Shown here: positions 7,807 to 16,287 of the stretch, piece after piece
Position numbering within the stretch: the stretch's first letter is position 1
Layout: each line of letters opens with the position of its first letter
NCBI GenBank assembly: GCA_947625195.1
Contig: CANQNK010000020.1
Location: forward strand, 1-40,663
Origin: an uncultured Clostridia bacterium
Lineage (GTDB): Bacteria; Bacillota; Clostridia; Oscillospirales; Ruminococcaceae
Length of the DNA stretch: 40,663 bases
Direction of reading: 5' to 3'
The notes under the pieces: generated by a model
Database searches by the model: none
Seen by the model: only the letters and a program-made list of their open reading frames with translations
Told to the model about the DNA's origin: nothing
Translations under genes and position numbers: made by a program

Positions 7807-9228
7807 CTACTTTTCAAGGAATTTCTTTATCTGTGCATTGGCTTTTTCAAGTTCCGAATCAACCAAAGGTGAAAACTTCTCCCTTGCCTGAGTCCAGGTG
7901 TAAAGATTACCCTGCTGATCAGCCTCTGAAGTGCTTGCATAGATCCTGTTGGTCAAAGAAACTCCGGCCTCAAAACCGCTGTTGTCATCACCCATAAGAG
8001 CCGAAACACCATATGCAGGCTCAAACAGCATAACAACATTTTCGGGATTTGATACCTCCTTCATAAGCTCGTAATCCTCAGCAGACCAGTTCGGGTTATC
8101 CTCAAGCCACTTATCCTTTGCGTTCTGAAGATACTCTGAGTCGGTCTGAGCAACTCTGTAACACTCGAAAAATGCTCTCGCAGCGTCCTTCTTTTCAGAT
8201 CCCTTAACCCACATAAACGAGTTGATGCTTGCGGTTGTGATAGGCTTTTCGCCCTCGTAGCTCGGATCAGCCGGGAAAGGAACTATTCCCCACTCATCGC
8301 CGTCCTTAGGCCCTCCGGTACCAGTAGCAGCCCAATCTCCCATAGCATAGAATAATACGTTCTGGTTGAACGCATCCGCAGCACTGTTAAAGAAAGTGCC
8401 GCTCAGCACATATTCCTGCTTACGCCAATCAGCAAGTCTTTCCTCAGCAGCAGCGATCTTTGGGCTGTCCATATTAGACTTATAAGTTGCGTTGTCATCA
8501 GTAGTAACGATAGTCTCACCGGTCTGCTGAACATACTGAGGAGCATAATAGCCGGTTATTCCGTATCTCTTCTCATCTCCGTTTGCGCTGTTTACATAAG
8601 AGCTCATAAGGTCGTCCATGGCATCATAGTCCCACTTTCCTTCATCATAAAGGGTTCTCGGGTCCTCAAAGCCGTTCTCAGTCATAACCTTCTTGTCATA
8701 GAAAATATATGATGATGGATAATACTCAATAGGCGCAACGTAATGCTTGCCGTTAAGCGAATACTGGTCTGCTGTTTCCTTAACAGCCTCCCACATCGGA
8801 GTGTTAAAGTCTATTATCTCGTCAAGCGACTGATAAAATCCCTGAATTACCTGACACGGAAATGCCAGCGCGCTGTATGGGAATAAATCGGGAAGATTCT
8901 TTCCCGAAGTAACCGCAGCACCAAGCTTTGTAAACTGGTTTGATGATGTAACTCTCTGCCACTTGATTTTTCCGCCCTTTTGCTCAAACAGACTCAAACC
9001 GACCGTCTTTTCCGCATTGCCGGACGGATTAAGGTCATAAATCGCCATCCATAAAAGAGTGTTTTCAGCCCCCTCAGGGATGCTTTTAATGTCGTCGGTA
9101 GTTGCAACATCCACGACATCTTTTTTAGAAGATTCTTTAGAATCTCCCTCGTCCGAACCGCATCCGGCAAAGGCAAGCGCAGTAACGACAGCCAATGCAC
9201 CGGCAAGAAATCTTTTAATATTTTTCAT
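7807..9228 (-). CDS. Extracellular solute-binding lipoprotein, paralog 1
   Basis: A 473-residue ABC-type family 1 solute-binding protein. It has a lipoprotein signal with lipobox AFAG and Cys23, then a Ser/Asp/Lys-rich linker, then the bilobed binding domain. Conserved blocks shared with its two neighbours include FPCQVIQGFYQSL, GKHYVAP, YGITGYYAPQYV-QTGET, MWVKGSEKKDA and YGVSALMGDD. It should sit on the outer face of the membrane and hand a substrate, perhaps an oligosaccharide, to an ABC importer; the ligand is not readable from sequence. RBS GGAGGAG lies before the ATG. No permease or ATPase gene is adjacent. It is the most downstream of three tandem copies and has its own terminator and a weak promoter candidate. 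Confidence 0.9.
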   Translation of the reverse strand: MKNIKRFLAGALAVVTALAFAGCGSDEGDSKESSKKDVVDVATTDDIKSIPEGAENTLLWMAIYDLNPSGNAEKTVGLSLFEQKGGKIKWQRVTSSNQFTKLGAAVTSGKNLPDLFPYSALAFPCQVIQGFYQSLDEIIDFNTPMWEAVKETADQYSLNGKHYVAPIEYYPSSYIFYDKKVMTENGFEDPRTLYDEGKWDYDAMDDLMSSYVNSANGDEKRYGITGYYAPQYVQQTGETIVTTDDNATYKSNMDSPKIAAAEERLADWRKQEYVLSGTFFNSAADAFNQNVLFYAMGDWAATGTGGPKDGDEWGIVPFPADPSYEGEKPITTASINSFMWVKGSEKKDAARAFFECYRVAQTDSEYLQNAKDKWLEDNPNWSAEDYELMKEVSNPENVVMLFEPAYGVSALMGDDNSGFEAGVSLTNRIYASTSEADQQGNLYTWTQAREKFSPLVDSELEKANAQIKKFLEK

Positions 9229-9285
9229 TCATACTCCTCCACTCATTAAGTATTTAATAAAGGGATCCAGCCCATTATTTTATAA

Positions 9286-9314
9286 ATTATCATATAGATA
9301 TAGTGTACTGTCTG
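9286..9314 (-). promoter_or_regulatory. Candidate promoter for solute-binding paralog 1
   Basis: Minus-strand CAGACA (4 of 6), 17 bp, GATAAT (5 of 6), about 58 bp before the start codon. The match is modest. Confidence 0.35.
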
Positions 9315-9377
9315 TTAAGAGATTATTTCTTTGTTTTTCTGACATTTATTAGCATTTTTTATGTTAAAACTTAAATC

Positions 9378-9406
9378 GAAAGGACATCGCATAGCGATGC
9401 CCTTTT
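9378..9406 (-). terminator. Terminator of solute-binding paralog 2
   Basis: Hairpin GGGCATCGC / GCGATGTCC with a 3-nt loop and one G-U pair on the minus strand, then TTTCGATTT. The U-tract is short and interrupted. Confidence 0.55.
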
Positions 9407-9419
9407 CGGTAATAAAATT

Positions 9420-10856
9420 TTATTTATTAGAAGAAATAAACTTCTGAATAGATTCGTTAAGCTTCTTAAGCTCACTTTCAACTGTAGTTGAATGCTTTTC
9501 TCTTGTCTGAGTCCATGTAAAGGTTTCACCCTGCTCGTTAGGCGCAGAAGTGCTCTTGTAAATCCAACCGACAAGAGATACACCTGTCATAAATCCGCTG
9601 AAGTCGTCTCCCATAAGGCTGGATACACCATATGCGGGATCAAATATCATAAGATTCTTTTCAGGATCGGCAGCATCTCTGATAACCTGATAAGCTTCTT
9701 CGCCCCAGTTCGGATTATTAGCAAGCCACTTTTCCTTCTGGTTCTCAAGATACTTTGTATCCGTTTGAGCAACTCTGTAGCACTCATAGAAAGTCTTAAC
9801 AGCGTCCTTCTTTTCAGAGCCCTTGACCCACATTACAGAATCATCAGACATGGACGCGCTTGAAATCGGCTTATCGCCCTCGTATGTAGGATCCTTCGGG
9901 AACGGAACTACACCCCATTCGTCGTCAGCACCCGGAGTATGGCTGTCAATAGCAGCCCACTCTCCCATGCAATAGAAGAGAATATTGGACTCAAAGGCTG
10001 TCGGAGCATCTCCGATCCAGTCAAATTTTACGTATCCCTGCTTCTGCCAGTCACCAAGTCTCTCCTCGGCAGCAGCGATCTTCGGGCTGTCAAGATTAGA
10101 AGTATACGTGATGTTGTCATCGGTTTTAACGATAGTCTCGCCTGTCTGAGCAACATATTGAGGAGCATAGAATCCGTTGATTCCATATCTTTCCTCATCG
10201 CCGCTTGCTCCCTGACAATACTCGCTCATCATGTCGTCAAGTGCGTCGTAATCCCACTTACCCTCATCGTAAAGCTCAAGCGGGTCTTCAAAACCGTTTT
10301 CGTTTATTACCTTCTTATCGTAAAACATAAGGGAAGTCGGTTTGTATCCGAACGGTGCTACATAGTGCTTGCCGTTAAGAACAAACTGGTCTGCCGTGTC
10401 CTTGATTCCTACCCACATAGCGGAATCAAAATCTATAATGTCGTCAAGAGGCTGATAAAAGCCCTGTACGACCTGACAAGGGAAAGCAAGCTGACTGTAA
10501 GCAAACAGGTCAGGAACATCCTTGCCGGAAGTTACCGCCGCACCAAGCTTTGTATACTGGTTGGTTGAAGTAACTCTCGACCACTTGACAGAACCGCCCT
10601 TGTCCTCAAAAAGGGTAAGTCCAACGGATCTCTCAGAATTTCCCGTAGGATTAAGATCTCCGATTCCCATGTACAACAGTTCCTTATCAGCGCCATCGGG
10701 AATAGCTGCAATATCGTTTGATGTAGCGACTTTAACAGTATCCTCCTTCACGGAAGAACCTTCACTGCTGTCCTTGCTACCGCCTTCGCAGCCCGCAAAA
10801 GAAAATGTTGTAACAATTGCCAAGCAGCCTGCGAATAATCTTTTAAGATTTTTCAT
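9420..10856 (-). CDS. Extracellular solute-binding lipoprotein, paralog 2
   Basis: A 478-residue family 1 solute-binding lipoprotein, colinear with its neighbours. The lipobox is AFAG-type (SFAG, Cys23), followed by a Gly/Ser-rich linker. Shared blocks include FPCQVVQGFYQPL, GKHYVAPFGY, GKWDYDALDDMMSEYC, RYGINGFYAPQYV, MWVKGSEKKDAV and YGVSSLMGDDFSGF. By eye it is closer to paralog 3 than to paralog 1, which also keeps the DDFSGFM block. It should be lipid-anchored outside the membrane and deliver its ligand to an ABC transporter encoded elsewhere. A strong RBS (TAAGGAGG) and a good promoter (10888-10916) show it can be transcribed independently of the upstream copy. Confidence 0.9.
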   Translation of the reverse strand: MKNLKRLFAGCLAIVTTFSFAGCEGGSKDSSEGSSVKEDTVKVATSNDIAAIPDGADKELLYMGIGDLNPTGNSERSVGLTLFEDKGGSVKWSRVTSTNQYTKLGAAVTSGKDVPDLFAYSQLAFPCQVVQGFYQPLDDIIDFDSAMWVGIKDTADQFVLNGKHYVAPFGYKPTSLMFYDKKVINENGFEDPLELYDEGKWDYDALDDMMSEYCQGASGDEERYGINGFYAPQYVAQTGETIVKTDDNITYTSNLDSPKIAAAEERLGDWQKQGYVKFDWIGDAPTAFESNILFYCMGEWAAIDSHTPGADDEWGVVPFPKDPTYEGDKPISSASMSDDSVMWVKGSEKKDAVKTFYECYRVAQTDTKYLENQKEKWLANNPNWGEEAYQVIRDAADPEKNLMIFDPAYGVSSLMGDDFSGFMTGVSLVGWIYKSTSAPNEQGETFTWTQTREKHSTTVESELKKLNESIQKFISSNK

Positions 10857-10887
10857 TATAATCCTCCTTACTTAATTATTTATGTTT

Positions 10888-10916
10888 ATTATAATGCTTT
10901 TGTTCAAAAAAGTCAA
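10888..10916 (-). promoter_or_regulatory. Sigma-A promoter for solute-binding paralog 2
   Basis: Minus-strand TTGACT, 17-bp spacer, perfect TATAAT, ~32 bp before the start codon. Confidence 0.75.
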
Positions 10917-11018
10917 CTAACACGTGAATAAGACAGACTATTTTTGTGTATACCGCACAAATAGTAACCGGATAATTATGCATAATTGCTAAAATAATAT
11001 TTGTATTTTATTAAAATC

Positions 11019-11052
11019 AAAAAAAGAGAGCACTGCAACCGGCCGCGCTCTC
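11019..11052 (-). terminator. Second terminator after solute-binding paralog 3
   Basis: GAGAGC / GCTCTC stem enclosing a GC-rich loop, followed on the minus strand by TTTTTTTGA. It backs up the hairpin at 11102-11143. Confidence 0.7.
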
Positions 11053-11101
11053 ACATTTTAATCTTTATTTTTATGTAATAGCTTCTCATTATATAATATG
11101 T

Positions 11102-11143
11102 CAAAGCCGAGTGTTATGCTGAAAAGCTGACATCTCGGCTTTG
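11102..11143 (-). terminator. Stem-loop directly after solute-binding paralog 3
   Basis: Perfect 10-bp stem CAAAGCCGAG / CTCGGCTTTG nine bases beyond the stop. On the minus strand the following bases (ACATATTATATA) are only partly T, so it may act as an RNA 3' stabiliser together with the hairpin at 11019-11052. Confidence 0.55.
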
Positions 11144-11152
11144 ATTTTATAT

Positions 11153-12577
11153 TTACTTATCGGACTTTAAAAACTTTTGAATCTGCGAGTTTATGGACTT
11201 TATCTCACTGTCAACGGTTGTAGAGAATTTTTCCTTAGACTGTGTCCATGTATAGGTTTTACCCTGCTCGTCAGCAACAGCCGTGCTCTTATAGAGCCAG
11301 TTTGCAAGACACACTCCCGACATAAATCCGCTGAAGTCGTCGCCCATAAGACTTGAAACGCCGTATGCCGGATCAAACATAAGAATGTTGTCGTCGGGAT
11401 TTGAGATTTCCGCCATAAGGTCAAAATCCTCTTCTGTCCAGGTCGGACTTGCAAGCATAGCTTTTTCCCTGCCGTTTGCCGCATAATCCGGATCTGTCTG
11501 AGCAACTCTGTAGCACTCAAAGAACGCTCTTACGGCGTCCTTCTTTTCAGAGCCCTTTACCCACATATATGTCGTAATGGTAGCGGATGAAATAGGCTTT
11601 TCTCCCTCATATGTAGGATCCTTCGGGAACGGAACCATTCCCCAATCCCCAGCTTCCGGGGGACCGCTTGTGCCCATTGCAGCCCATGTACCCATCGAAT
11701 AGAAGAGAATATTTTTCTCAAATGCCTCTGACGCAGAACCTATCCAGTTAGGCTCAATATAGCCTTCCTTCTTCCAGTTTGCAAGTCTGTCCATAGCAGC
11801 GGCTATCTTCGGGCTGTCAAGGTTTGATCTGTAAGTGATGTTATCGTCTGTCATAACGAGTGTTTCGCCCGTCTGCTGAACATATTGAGGAGCAAACCAA
11901 CCGTTTATGCCGTATCTTACCTCATCGCCCTCTGCTCCCTTGCAGTAATCACTCATCATATCGTCGAGTGCGTCATAATCCCAGTTGCCCTCGTAATAAA
12001 GGTCAATAGGATCGTCAAAGCCGTTTTCATTTATAACGCTCTTGTCGTAGAATAAAAGCGCCGTTAATCCGTACTCAAGCGGTGCAACATAATGCTTTCC
12101 GTTAAGTACAAACTGGTCAGCAGTTTCCTTAACTCCGCTCCAAAGCGGATCGTTAAAGTCTATGATATCGTCGAGAGACTGGTAGAATCCCTGTACGACC
12201 TGACACGGAAAAGCAAGAGTGCTATACGTAAACAGGTCAGGAGCGTCCTTACCCGCTGTTACGGCAGCGGCAAGCTTTGAGTACTGATTGCTTGAAGTAA
12301 CTCTCTGCCACTTGATTTTTCCGCCCTTATCCTCAAACAGGGTCAGACCAACAGTTCTGTCGTCGTCGTTGGTTGGGTTTAAATCGTAATTTCCCATGTA
12401 AGTAAGTGTGCCGTCCTCTCCGTCTGCAATAGGTGCGATGTCGTTTTCGGTAACAACCTTTACGTCTTCATCCTTTTTGGAAGAAGACTCTTTTGCACCG
12501 CCTTCACCGCATGCAGCGAAAGAAAGCGTCAAAAGCACCGCCAGCGCGCCTGCAAGCAGCCTTTTTGCGTTTTTCAT
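11153..12577 (-). CDS. Extracellular solute-binding lipoprotein, paralog 3
   Basis: A 474-residue family 1 solute-binding lipoprotein and first in the row of three. The signal peptide ends SFAAC with Cys23 as the lipidated residue. Shared blocks are FPCQVVQGFYQSL, GKHYVAPLEYG, GNWDYDALDDMMSDYC, RYGINGWFAPQYVQQTGET, MWVKGSEKKDAVRAFFECYR and YGVSSLMGDDFSGFM. The three proteins align end to end without large gaps, so they arose by tandem duplication of a whole gene. RBS TAAGGAGG is present. Upstream is an extended -10 promoter candidate. No sugar-transport permeases (MalF/MalG type) follow; the next gene on this side is rnhA on the other strand. Confidence 0.9.
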   Translation of the reverse strand: MKNAKRLLAGALAVLLTLSFAACGEGGAKESSSKKDEDVKVVTENDIAPIADGEDGTLTYMGNYDLNPTNDDDRTVGLTLFEDKGGKIKWQRVTSSNQYSKLAAAVTAGKDAPDLFTYSTLAFPCQVVQGFYQSLDDIIDFNDPLWSGVKETADQFVLNGKHYVAPLEYGLTALLFYDKSVINENGFDDPIDLYYEGNWDYDALDDMMSDYCKGAEGDEVRYGINGWFAPQYVQQTGETLVMTDDNITYRSNLDSPKIAAAMDRLANWKKEGYIEPNWIGSASEAFEKNILFYSMGTWAAMGTSGPPEAGDWGMVPFPKDPTYEGEKPISSATITTYMWVKGSEKKDAVRAFFECYRVAQTDPDYAANGREKAMLASPTWTEEDFDLMAEISNPDDNILMFDPAYGVSSLMGDDFSGFMSGVCLANWLYKSTAVADEQGKTYTWTQSKEKFSTTVDSEIKSINSQIQKFLKSDK

Positions 12578-12686
12578 AGTGTTTTATCCTCCTTACAAAG
12601 CTTATATTTAAAAGCATAAATATTAAAGCGGAAAACTCAACCGTTGTTTTAGTCTGCTAAATCAATGGTTGAATTTACCCACATTT

Positions 12687-12695
12687 ATTATAGCA
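12687..12695 (-). promoter_or_regulatory. Extended -10 promoter candidate for solute-binding paralog 3
   Basis: Minus-strand TGCTATAAT is an extended -10 element with a perfect TATAAT. I see no convincing -35 at the right distance. It would give a ~100-nt leader. Confidence 0.45.
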
Positions 12696-12793
12696 CAAAT
12701 AAAAATACATTACTATGTGCATTTTTTACTGTTTTGCACTAAGATTTTCAGTAATATTCAACAAAAGGTACTTTTAAGCCGATACAAAAAGGA

Positions 12794-12822
12794 TTGAATT
12801 TGAAATAAATGTGTGATATACT
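12794..12822 (+). promoter_or_regulatory. Sigma-A promoter for rnhA
   Basis: TTGAAT, 17-bp spacer, TATACT. It ends 29 bp before the chosen rnhA ATG and excludes the upstream start at 12813, which would overlap the -10. Confidence 0.7.
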
Positions 12823-12851
12823 TAAATAAAATTTTTTATTCGGAGAAAAAT

Positions 12852-13304
12852 ATGAAAGAAGTCTTGATGTATACAGACGGCGCGTGCTCGGGAAATCCCG
12901 GCCCCGGCGGTTACGGAGTAATACTAAAATACGGCAAAGCTGAAAAGGAGCTGTCCGGGGGAAACGCAGCCACAACTAACAACCGTATGGAGCTTTCGGC
13001 GGTAATAGCGGGACTCTCTGCGTTGAAGGAGCCATGCAAAGTAACTGTATATTCCGATTCAAAGTACGTGGTCGACGCGATAACGCTAGGGTGGGCAGAG
13101 AACTGGAAAAAGTGCGGCTGGATTAAAAGCAACAAAGAGCCTGCTTTGAATGTCGATTTGTGGGAGAAGCTGTTAACCTTGATTAACATACACAAGGTAA
13201 CTTTCGTTTGGGTTAAAGGTCACGCCGGACACCCGGAAAACGAGCGATGCGACGCTTTGGCGGTGGCAAAGAGCAAAAGCTATGCGGCGCACAATGTTTT
13301 ATAG
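12852..13304 (+). CDS. rnhA: Ribonuclease HI
   Basis: ATG 12852 ([12 protein letters not shown]) is chosen because the promoter -10 lies at 12817-12822 and CGGAGA precedes the ATG; the longer frame from 12813 would start inside the promoter. The 150-residue protein has the RNase HI core: [16 protein letters not shown] with D9, NNRMEL with E47, [11 protein letters not shown] with D69, the basic-protrusion tryptophans ([10 protein letters not shown]), and the [14 protein letters not shown] block with the last catalytic Asp. It cuts the RNA strand of RNA:DNA hybrids and needs Mg2+. Its length is typical of bacterial type 1 enzymes. It is monocistronic, with nifS behind its own promoter. Confidence 0.96.
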   Translation: MKEVLMYTDGACSGNPGPGGYGVILKYGKAEKELSGGNAATTNNRMELSAVIAGLSALKEPCKVTVYSDSKYVVDAITLGWAENWKKCGWIKSNKEPALNVDLWEKLLTLINIHKVTFVWVKGHAGHPENERCDALAVAKSKSYAAHNVL

Positions 13305-13306
13305 GC

Positions 13307-13335
13307 TTGCAAAATAATCAAAAAGATCGTATAAT
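13307..13335 (+). promoter_or_regulatory. Sigma-A promoter for the nifS-nifU pair
   Basis: TTGCAA, 17-bp spacer, perfect TATAAT, beginning 3 bp after the rnhA stop. I see no clear IscR-type operator. Confidence 0.75.
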
Positions 13336-13369
13336 TAAACTCAGAAAAATCAAAAGGGACTGATCTTTA

Positions 13370-14569
13370 ATGGAAAAAAGGTTTATCTACTGCGACAATG
13401 CGGCTACGACCGCAGTAAGCAAGAGAGCTCTTGACGCGGCTATGCCGTACTTTTGCAGTGAGTTCGGAAACGCATCGAGTATATATATGCACGGACAGAA
13501 TGCGGCAAAGGCAGTACTCTCCGCCCGTGAAAAGATAGCCGGGATACTTGGCTGCAAGACGGGTGAAATTTACTTTACCTCAGGCGGCTCTGAGGCCGAC
13601 AACTGGGCGATAAAGGGCGCGGCTCTCCTGGGAAAGGCTAAGGGCAAAAACCACATCATCACCTCTGTTTTCGAGCATCACGCAGTTCTTCACACCTGTG
13701 AGTTTCTTGAAAAGCAGGGCTTTGAGGTAACATACGTTCCGGTTGACGAAAACGGACTTGTACGTCCAAAGGACATTGAGGATGCTATAAAGGACACTAC
13801 CTGCCTTGTAACGATTATGTTTGCAAATAACGAGATAGGTACAATTCAGCCTATAAGGGAAATCGCTGAAATCTGTAAAGCGAGAAAGGTGTTTTTCCAC
13901 ACAGACGCCGTTCAGGCAGTAGGCAATGTAGAAATAAACGTAAAGGATATGGGCATTGATATGTTGTCTCTGTCGGGACATAAGATACACGCTCCCAAGG
14001 GAATCGGCGCGCTCTACTGTAGGGCGGGAATTTCACTTCCAAATCTTATACACGGAGGAGCTCAGGAGAAAAACAAGCGCGCTGGTACTGAAAATGTTCC
14101 TTTTATCGTTGCGCTTTCGGTCGCGCTTGAGGACGCCTGCTCCGATATTAAGGCTAAGCAGGAAAGGCTTTCTAAGAAACGCGACAGACTTATAGACGGC
14201 ATTTTAAAGATCCAGCAGACCCGACTCAACGGCGACAGGCAAAAGCGGCTTTGCTCAAACGTAAACATTTCTATAAGGGGTATTGAGGGCGAAAGCCTGC
14301 TTTTGATGCTTGATATGTACGGCATATTAGCCTCAAGCGGCTCTGCCTGCACCTCGGGAAGCCTTGATCCCTCTCACGTGCTTCTTGCAATAGGCCTGCC
14401 GCACGAGATAGCTCACGGCTCTCTCAGGCTTTCGATTTCAGATGAAACCACTGACGAAGATATAGATTATATACTTGAAACAGTTCCAAAGGTAGTTGAC
14501 CGTCTTCGCTCAATGTCCCCCCTCTGGGAGAGGATATGCAGGGAAGAGGGCCTTGTGGGAACGATATAG
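13370..14569 (+). CDS. nifS: Cysteine desulfurase (NifS/IscS family)
   Basis: A 399-residue fold-type I PLP enzyme. The N-terminus YCDNAATT is typical. The PLP-binding block is [12 protein letters not shown], the Schiff-base lysine is K205 in [11 protein letters not shown], and the catalytic cysteine is C327 in [10 protein letters not shown]. The SGSACTSGS loop is of the long, mobile IscS/NifS type, not the short SufS type. It takes sulfur from cysteine and passes a persulfide to the scaffold encoded 23 bp downstream. The pair is therefore the cell's Fe-S assembly unit or one of them. No IscR, HscA/B or ferredoxin gene follows, in line with the minimal clostridial NifS-NifU arrangement. Confidence 0.95.
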   Translation: MEKRFIYCDNAATTAVSKRALDAAMPYFCSEFGNASSIYMHGQNAAKAVLSAREKIAGILGCKTGEIYFTSGGSEADNWAIKGAALLGKAKGKNHIITSVFEHHAVLHTCEFLEKQGFEVTYVPVDENGLVRPKDIEDAIKDTTCLVTIMFANNEIGTIQPIREIAEICKARKVFFHTDAVQAVGNVEINVKDMGIDMLSLSGHKIHAPKGIGALYCRAGISLPNLIHGGAQEKNKRAGTENVPFIVALSVALEDACSDIKAKQERLSKKRDRLIDGILKIQQTRLNGDRQKRLCSNVNISIRGIEGESLLLMLDMYGILASSGSACTSGSLDPSHVLLAIGLPHEIAHGSLRLSISDETTDEDIDYILETVPKVVDRLRSMSPLWERICREEGLVGTI

Positions 14570-14592
14570 ATTTTTTAAGGAGGACTATATAA

Positions 14593-15027
14593 ATGATTTA
14601 TTCTGAAAAAGTGATGGATCACTTCGCAAACCCGAGAAACGTCGGCGAAATAGAAAACGCTGACGGTATCGGCGAGGTCGGCAACGCCAAATGCGGCGAC
14701 ATTATGAAAATGTATCTCAAGATAAACGGCGGCATTATTGAGGATGTAAAGTTTAAAACCTTTGGCTGCGGTGCTGCGGTTGCGACCTCTTCCATGGCAA
14801 CCGAGCTTATCAAGGGCAAAAGCATCGAAGAAGCTTTAAAGCTTACTAACAAGGCGGTCATTGAAGCGCTGGACGGACTTCCGCCGGCAAAGATACACTG
14901 CTCTGTTCTTGCAGAGGAGGCTATGAAGGCTGCTATTGCCGACTACTATACCAGGCAGGGCCTTGATCCCGAGCTTTATGTAGGAAAGGTAAGTCACAAC
15001 TGCGATGCCTGCGAAGGCTGTAAATGA
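14593..15027 (+). CDS. nifU: Fe-S cluster assembly scaffold, NifU/IscU type
   Basis: A 144-residue IscU-fold protein with the three cluster-ligand cysteines in the standard places: C34 (NAKCGD, followed by D36), C59 (TFGCGAA) and C103 (KIHCS). The N-terminus MIYSEKVMDHFANPRNVG is the typical scaffold start. It builds [2Fe-2S]/[4Fe-4S] clusters from sulfur delivered by the desulfurase encoded just upstream. It lacks the middle ferredoxin and C-terminal Nfu domains of full NifU. The C-terminus instead carries three extra cysteines in CDACEGC (C137, C140, C143). RBS AAGGAGG precedes the ATG. Confidence 0.95.
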   Translation: MIYSEKVMDHFANPRNVGEIENADGIGEVGNAKCGDIMKMYLKINGGIIEDVKFKTFGCGAAVATSSMATELIKGKSIEEALKLTNKAVIEALDGLPPAKIHCSVLAEEAMKAAIADYYTRQGLDPELYVGKVSHNCDACEGCK

Positions 15028-15136
15028 TTTTTTTGTTTATCTTTTAACAGACAGCTATCATTAAAATGGCGCACAAATGTACATCTATTAAAACCAACCT
15101 GTATTTATTCACAGATTTTTTACATTTGGTCAACAA

Positions 15137-15167
15137 AGTCTTGCCCTTTTTAAGGCAAGGCTTTTTG
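15137..15167 (+). terminator. Terminator of nifS-nifU
   Basis: Stem AGTCTTGCC / GGCAAGGCT (one T-G pair), followed by TTTTTGC. It lies 110 bp after the nifU stop; nothing else recognisable lies in between. Confidence 0.75.
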
Positions 15168-15271
15168 CTTTTTAGTCCTATTACGTCCTAATCAAAGGAA
15201 CGCCGTATTACCTGAATATTTTACGATGTTGCGGAAACTATATCCTTAAAAATATAAAGGGATGATGAAAT

Positions 15272-16285
15272 ATGTCAAGACTAAGCGGAAGAACATATAT
15301 ACACGATAAGCCGCCGTCGGTGATCTCCTATGCCTGCGTGGGCGGAAAAAAAGAGGGCGAAGGTCCTATGAGGGAGTATTTTGACAAAATATCCAACGAC
15401 CCGTATTTCACTACCGAAAGCTTTGAAAAAGCCGAGAGCGAAATGCAGAAGCAGGCAATACTGCTTGCACTGAGAAAGATAGGTAAAAAACCTGAAAATA
15501 TTGATTTTATGCTTGGCGGTGACCTTTTGAATCAATGTGTTGGAACAAGCTACTCCTCAAGAGATATGAACATTCCGTTTCTGGGAATATACGGTGCATG
15601 TTCCACTATGGCTGAGGGGCTGCTTATTTCCTCCCTGCTCGTTTCCGGAGGAGTCGGAAAAAACGTAATAGCATCGACCTCATCGCATTTCTGTACCGCA
15701 GAAAGGCAGTACCGCTTCCCTCTTGATTACGGAAACCAGCGGACTCCAACCGCTCAGTGGACAGCTACCGCAGCAGGCGCCGTAGTAATTTCGGACGCAG
15801 GCCAAGGACCGTATGTAAAAGGAGCAACAATCGGAAGCATAGTTGATCTGGGCGTTACCGATATAAATAATATGGGAGCTGCGATGGCGCCCGCCGCCTG
15901 TGACACAATAAAGAACTTCTTTGACGACACCGGCAAAAAGCCCGACGATTTTGACCTTGTTGTTACGGGAGACCTCGGACTTGTTGGAAGCTCGATTTTA
16001 TATCAGCTTATTTCAAATGAGGGCTATAATATCAAACCAAGGCACAAGGACTGCGGTCTGATGATATACGACGCAAAGCGTCAGGATATGCACGCGGGCG
16101 GTTCCGGCTGCGGATGCGCTGCAAGTATGCTGACCGGTTATTTTCTGCCGAAAATCAAAGCCGGCAGGATAAAAAACATTCTTTTTGTCGCCACGGGCGC
16201 GCTTATGTCGCCGACTGTAAATCAGCAGGGTGAAAGCATACCGAGCGTTGCACACGCAGTGTGGATTTCAAACGAGAGGAGTTAG
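15272..16285 (+). CDS. spoVAD: Stage V sporulation protein AD
   Basis: The 337-residue protein is a thiolase-fold SpoVAD: GRTYIHDKPPSVISYAC near the start, the GACSTMAEG segment at the thiolase-like active-site position, SSHFCTAERQYRFPLDYG, and TPTAQWTATAAGA. SpoVAD binds dipicolinic acid and, with SpoVAC and SpoVAE, moves Ca-DPA into the forespore during sporulation and out at germination. Start at ATG 15272 after AAAGGGATGATG. It overlaps the regulatory space of spoVAE by position only, with a 2-bp gap between stop and next start. The family is expressed from sigma-G in the forespore, but I could not read a convincing sigma-G promoter in the 100 bp upstream. SpoVAC, usually just before it, is missing here. 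Confidence 0.96.
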   Translation: MSRLSGRTYIHDKPPSVISYACVGGKKEGEGPMREYFDKISNDPYFTTESFEKAESEMQKQAILLALRKIGKKPENIDFMLGGDLLNQCVGTSYSSRDMNIPFLGIYGACSTMAEGLLISSLLVSGGVGKNVIASTSSHFCTAERQYRFPLDYGNQRTPTAQWTATAAGAVVISDAGQGPYVKGATIGSIVDLGVTDINNMGAAMAPAACDTIKNFFDDTGKKPDDFDLVVTGDLGLVGSSILYQLISNEGYNIKPRHKDCGLMIYDAKRQDMHAGGSGCGCAASMLTGYFLPKIKAGRIKNILFVATGALMSPTVNQQGESIPSVAHAVWISNERS

Positions 16286-16287
16286 TT

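Noticed and set aside
9350-9375. TTATGTTAAAAC, similar to a XerD half of a dif site
   Set aside because: No matching XerC half with a 6-bp spacer, and it lies between solute-binding genes far from the phage module.
10522-10875. Plus-strand frames opposite the solute-binding genes, recurring in all three copies
   Set aside because: They recur because the sense genes are paralogs; sequence is Ser/Leu-rich antisense without ribosome sites.
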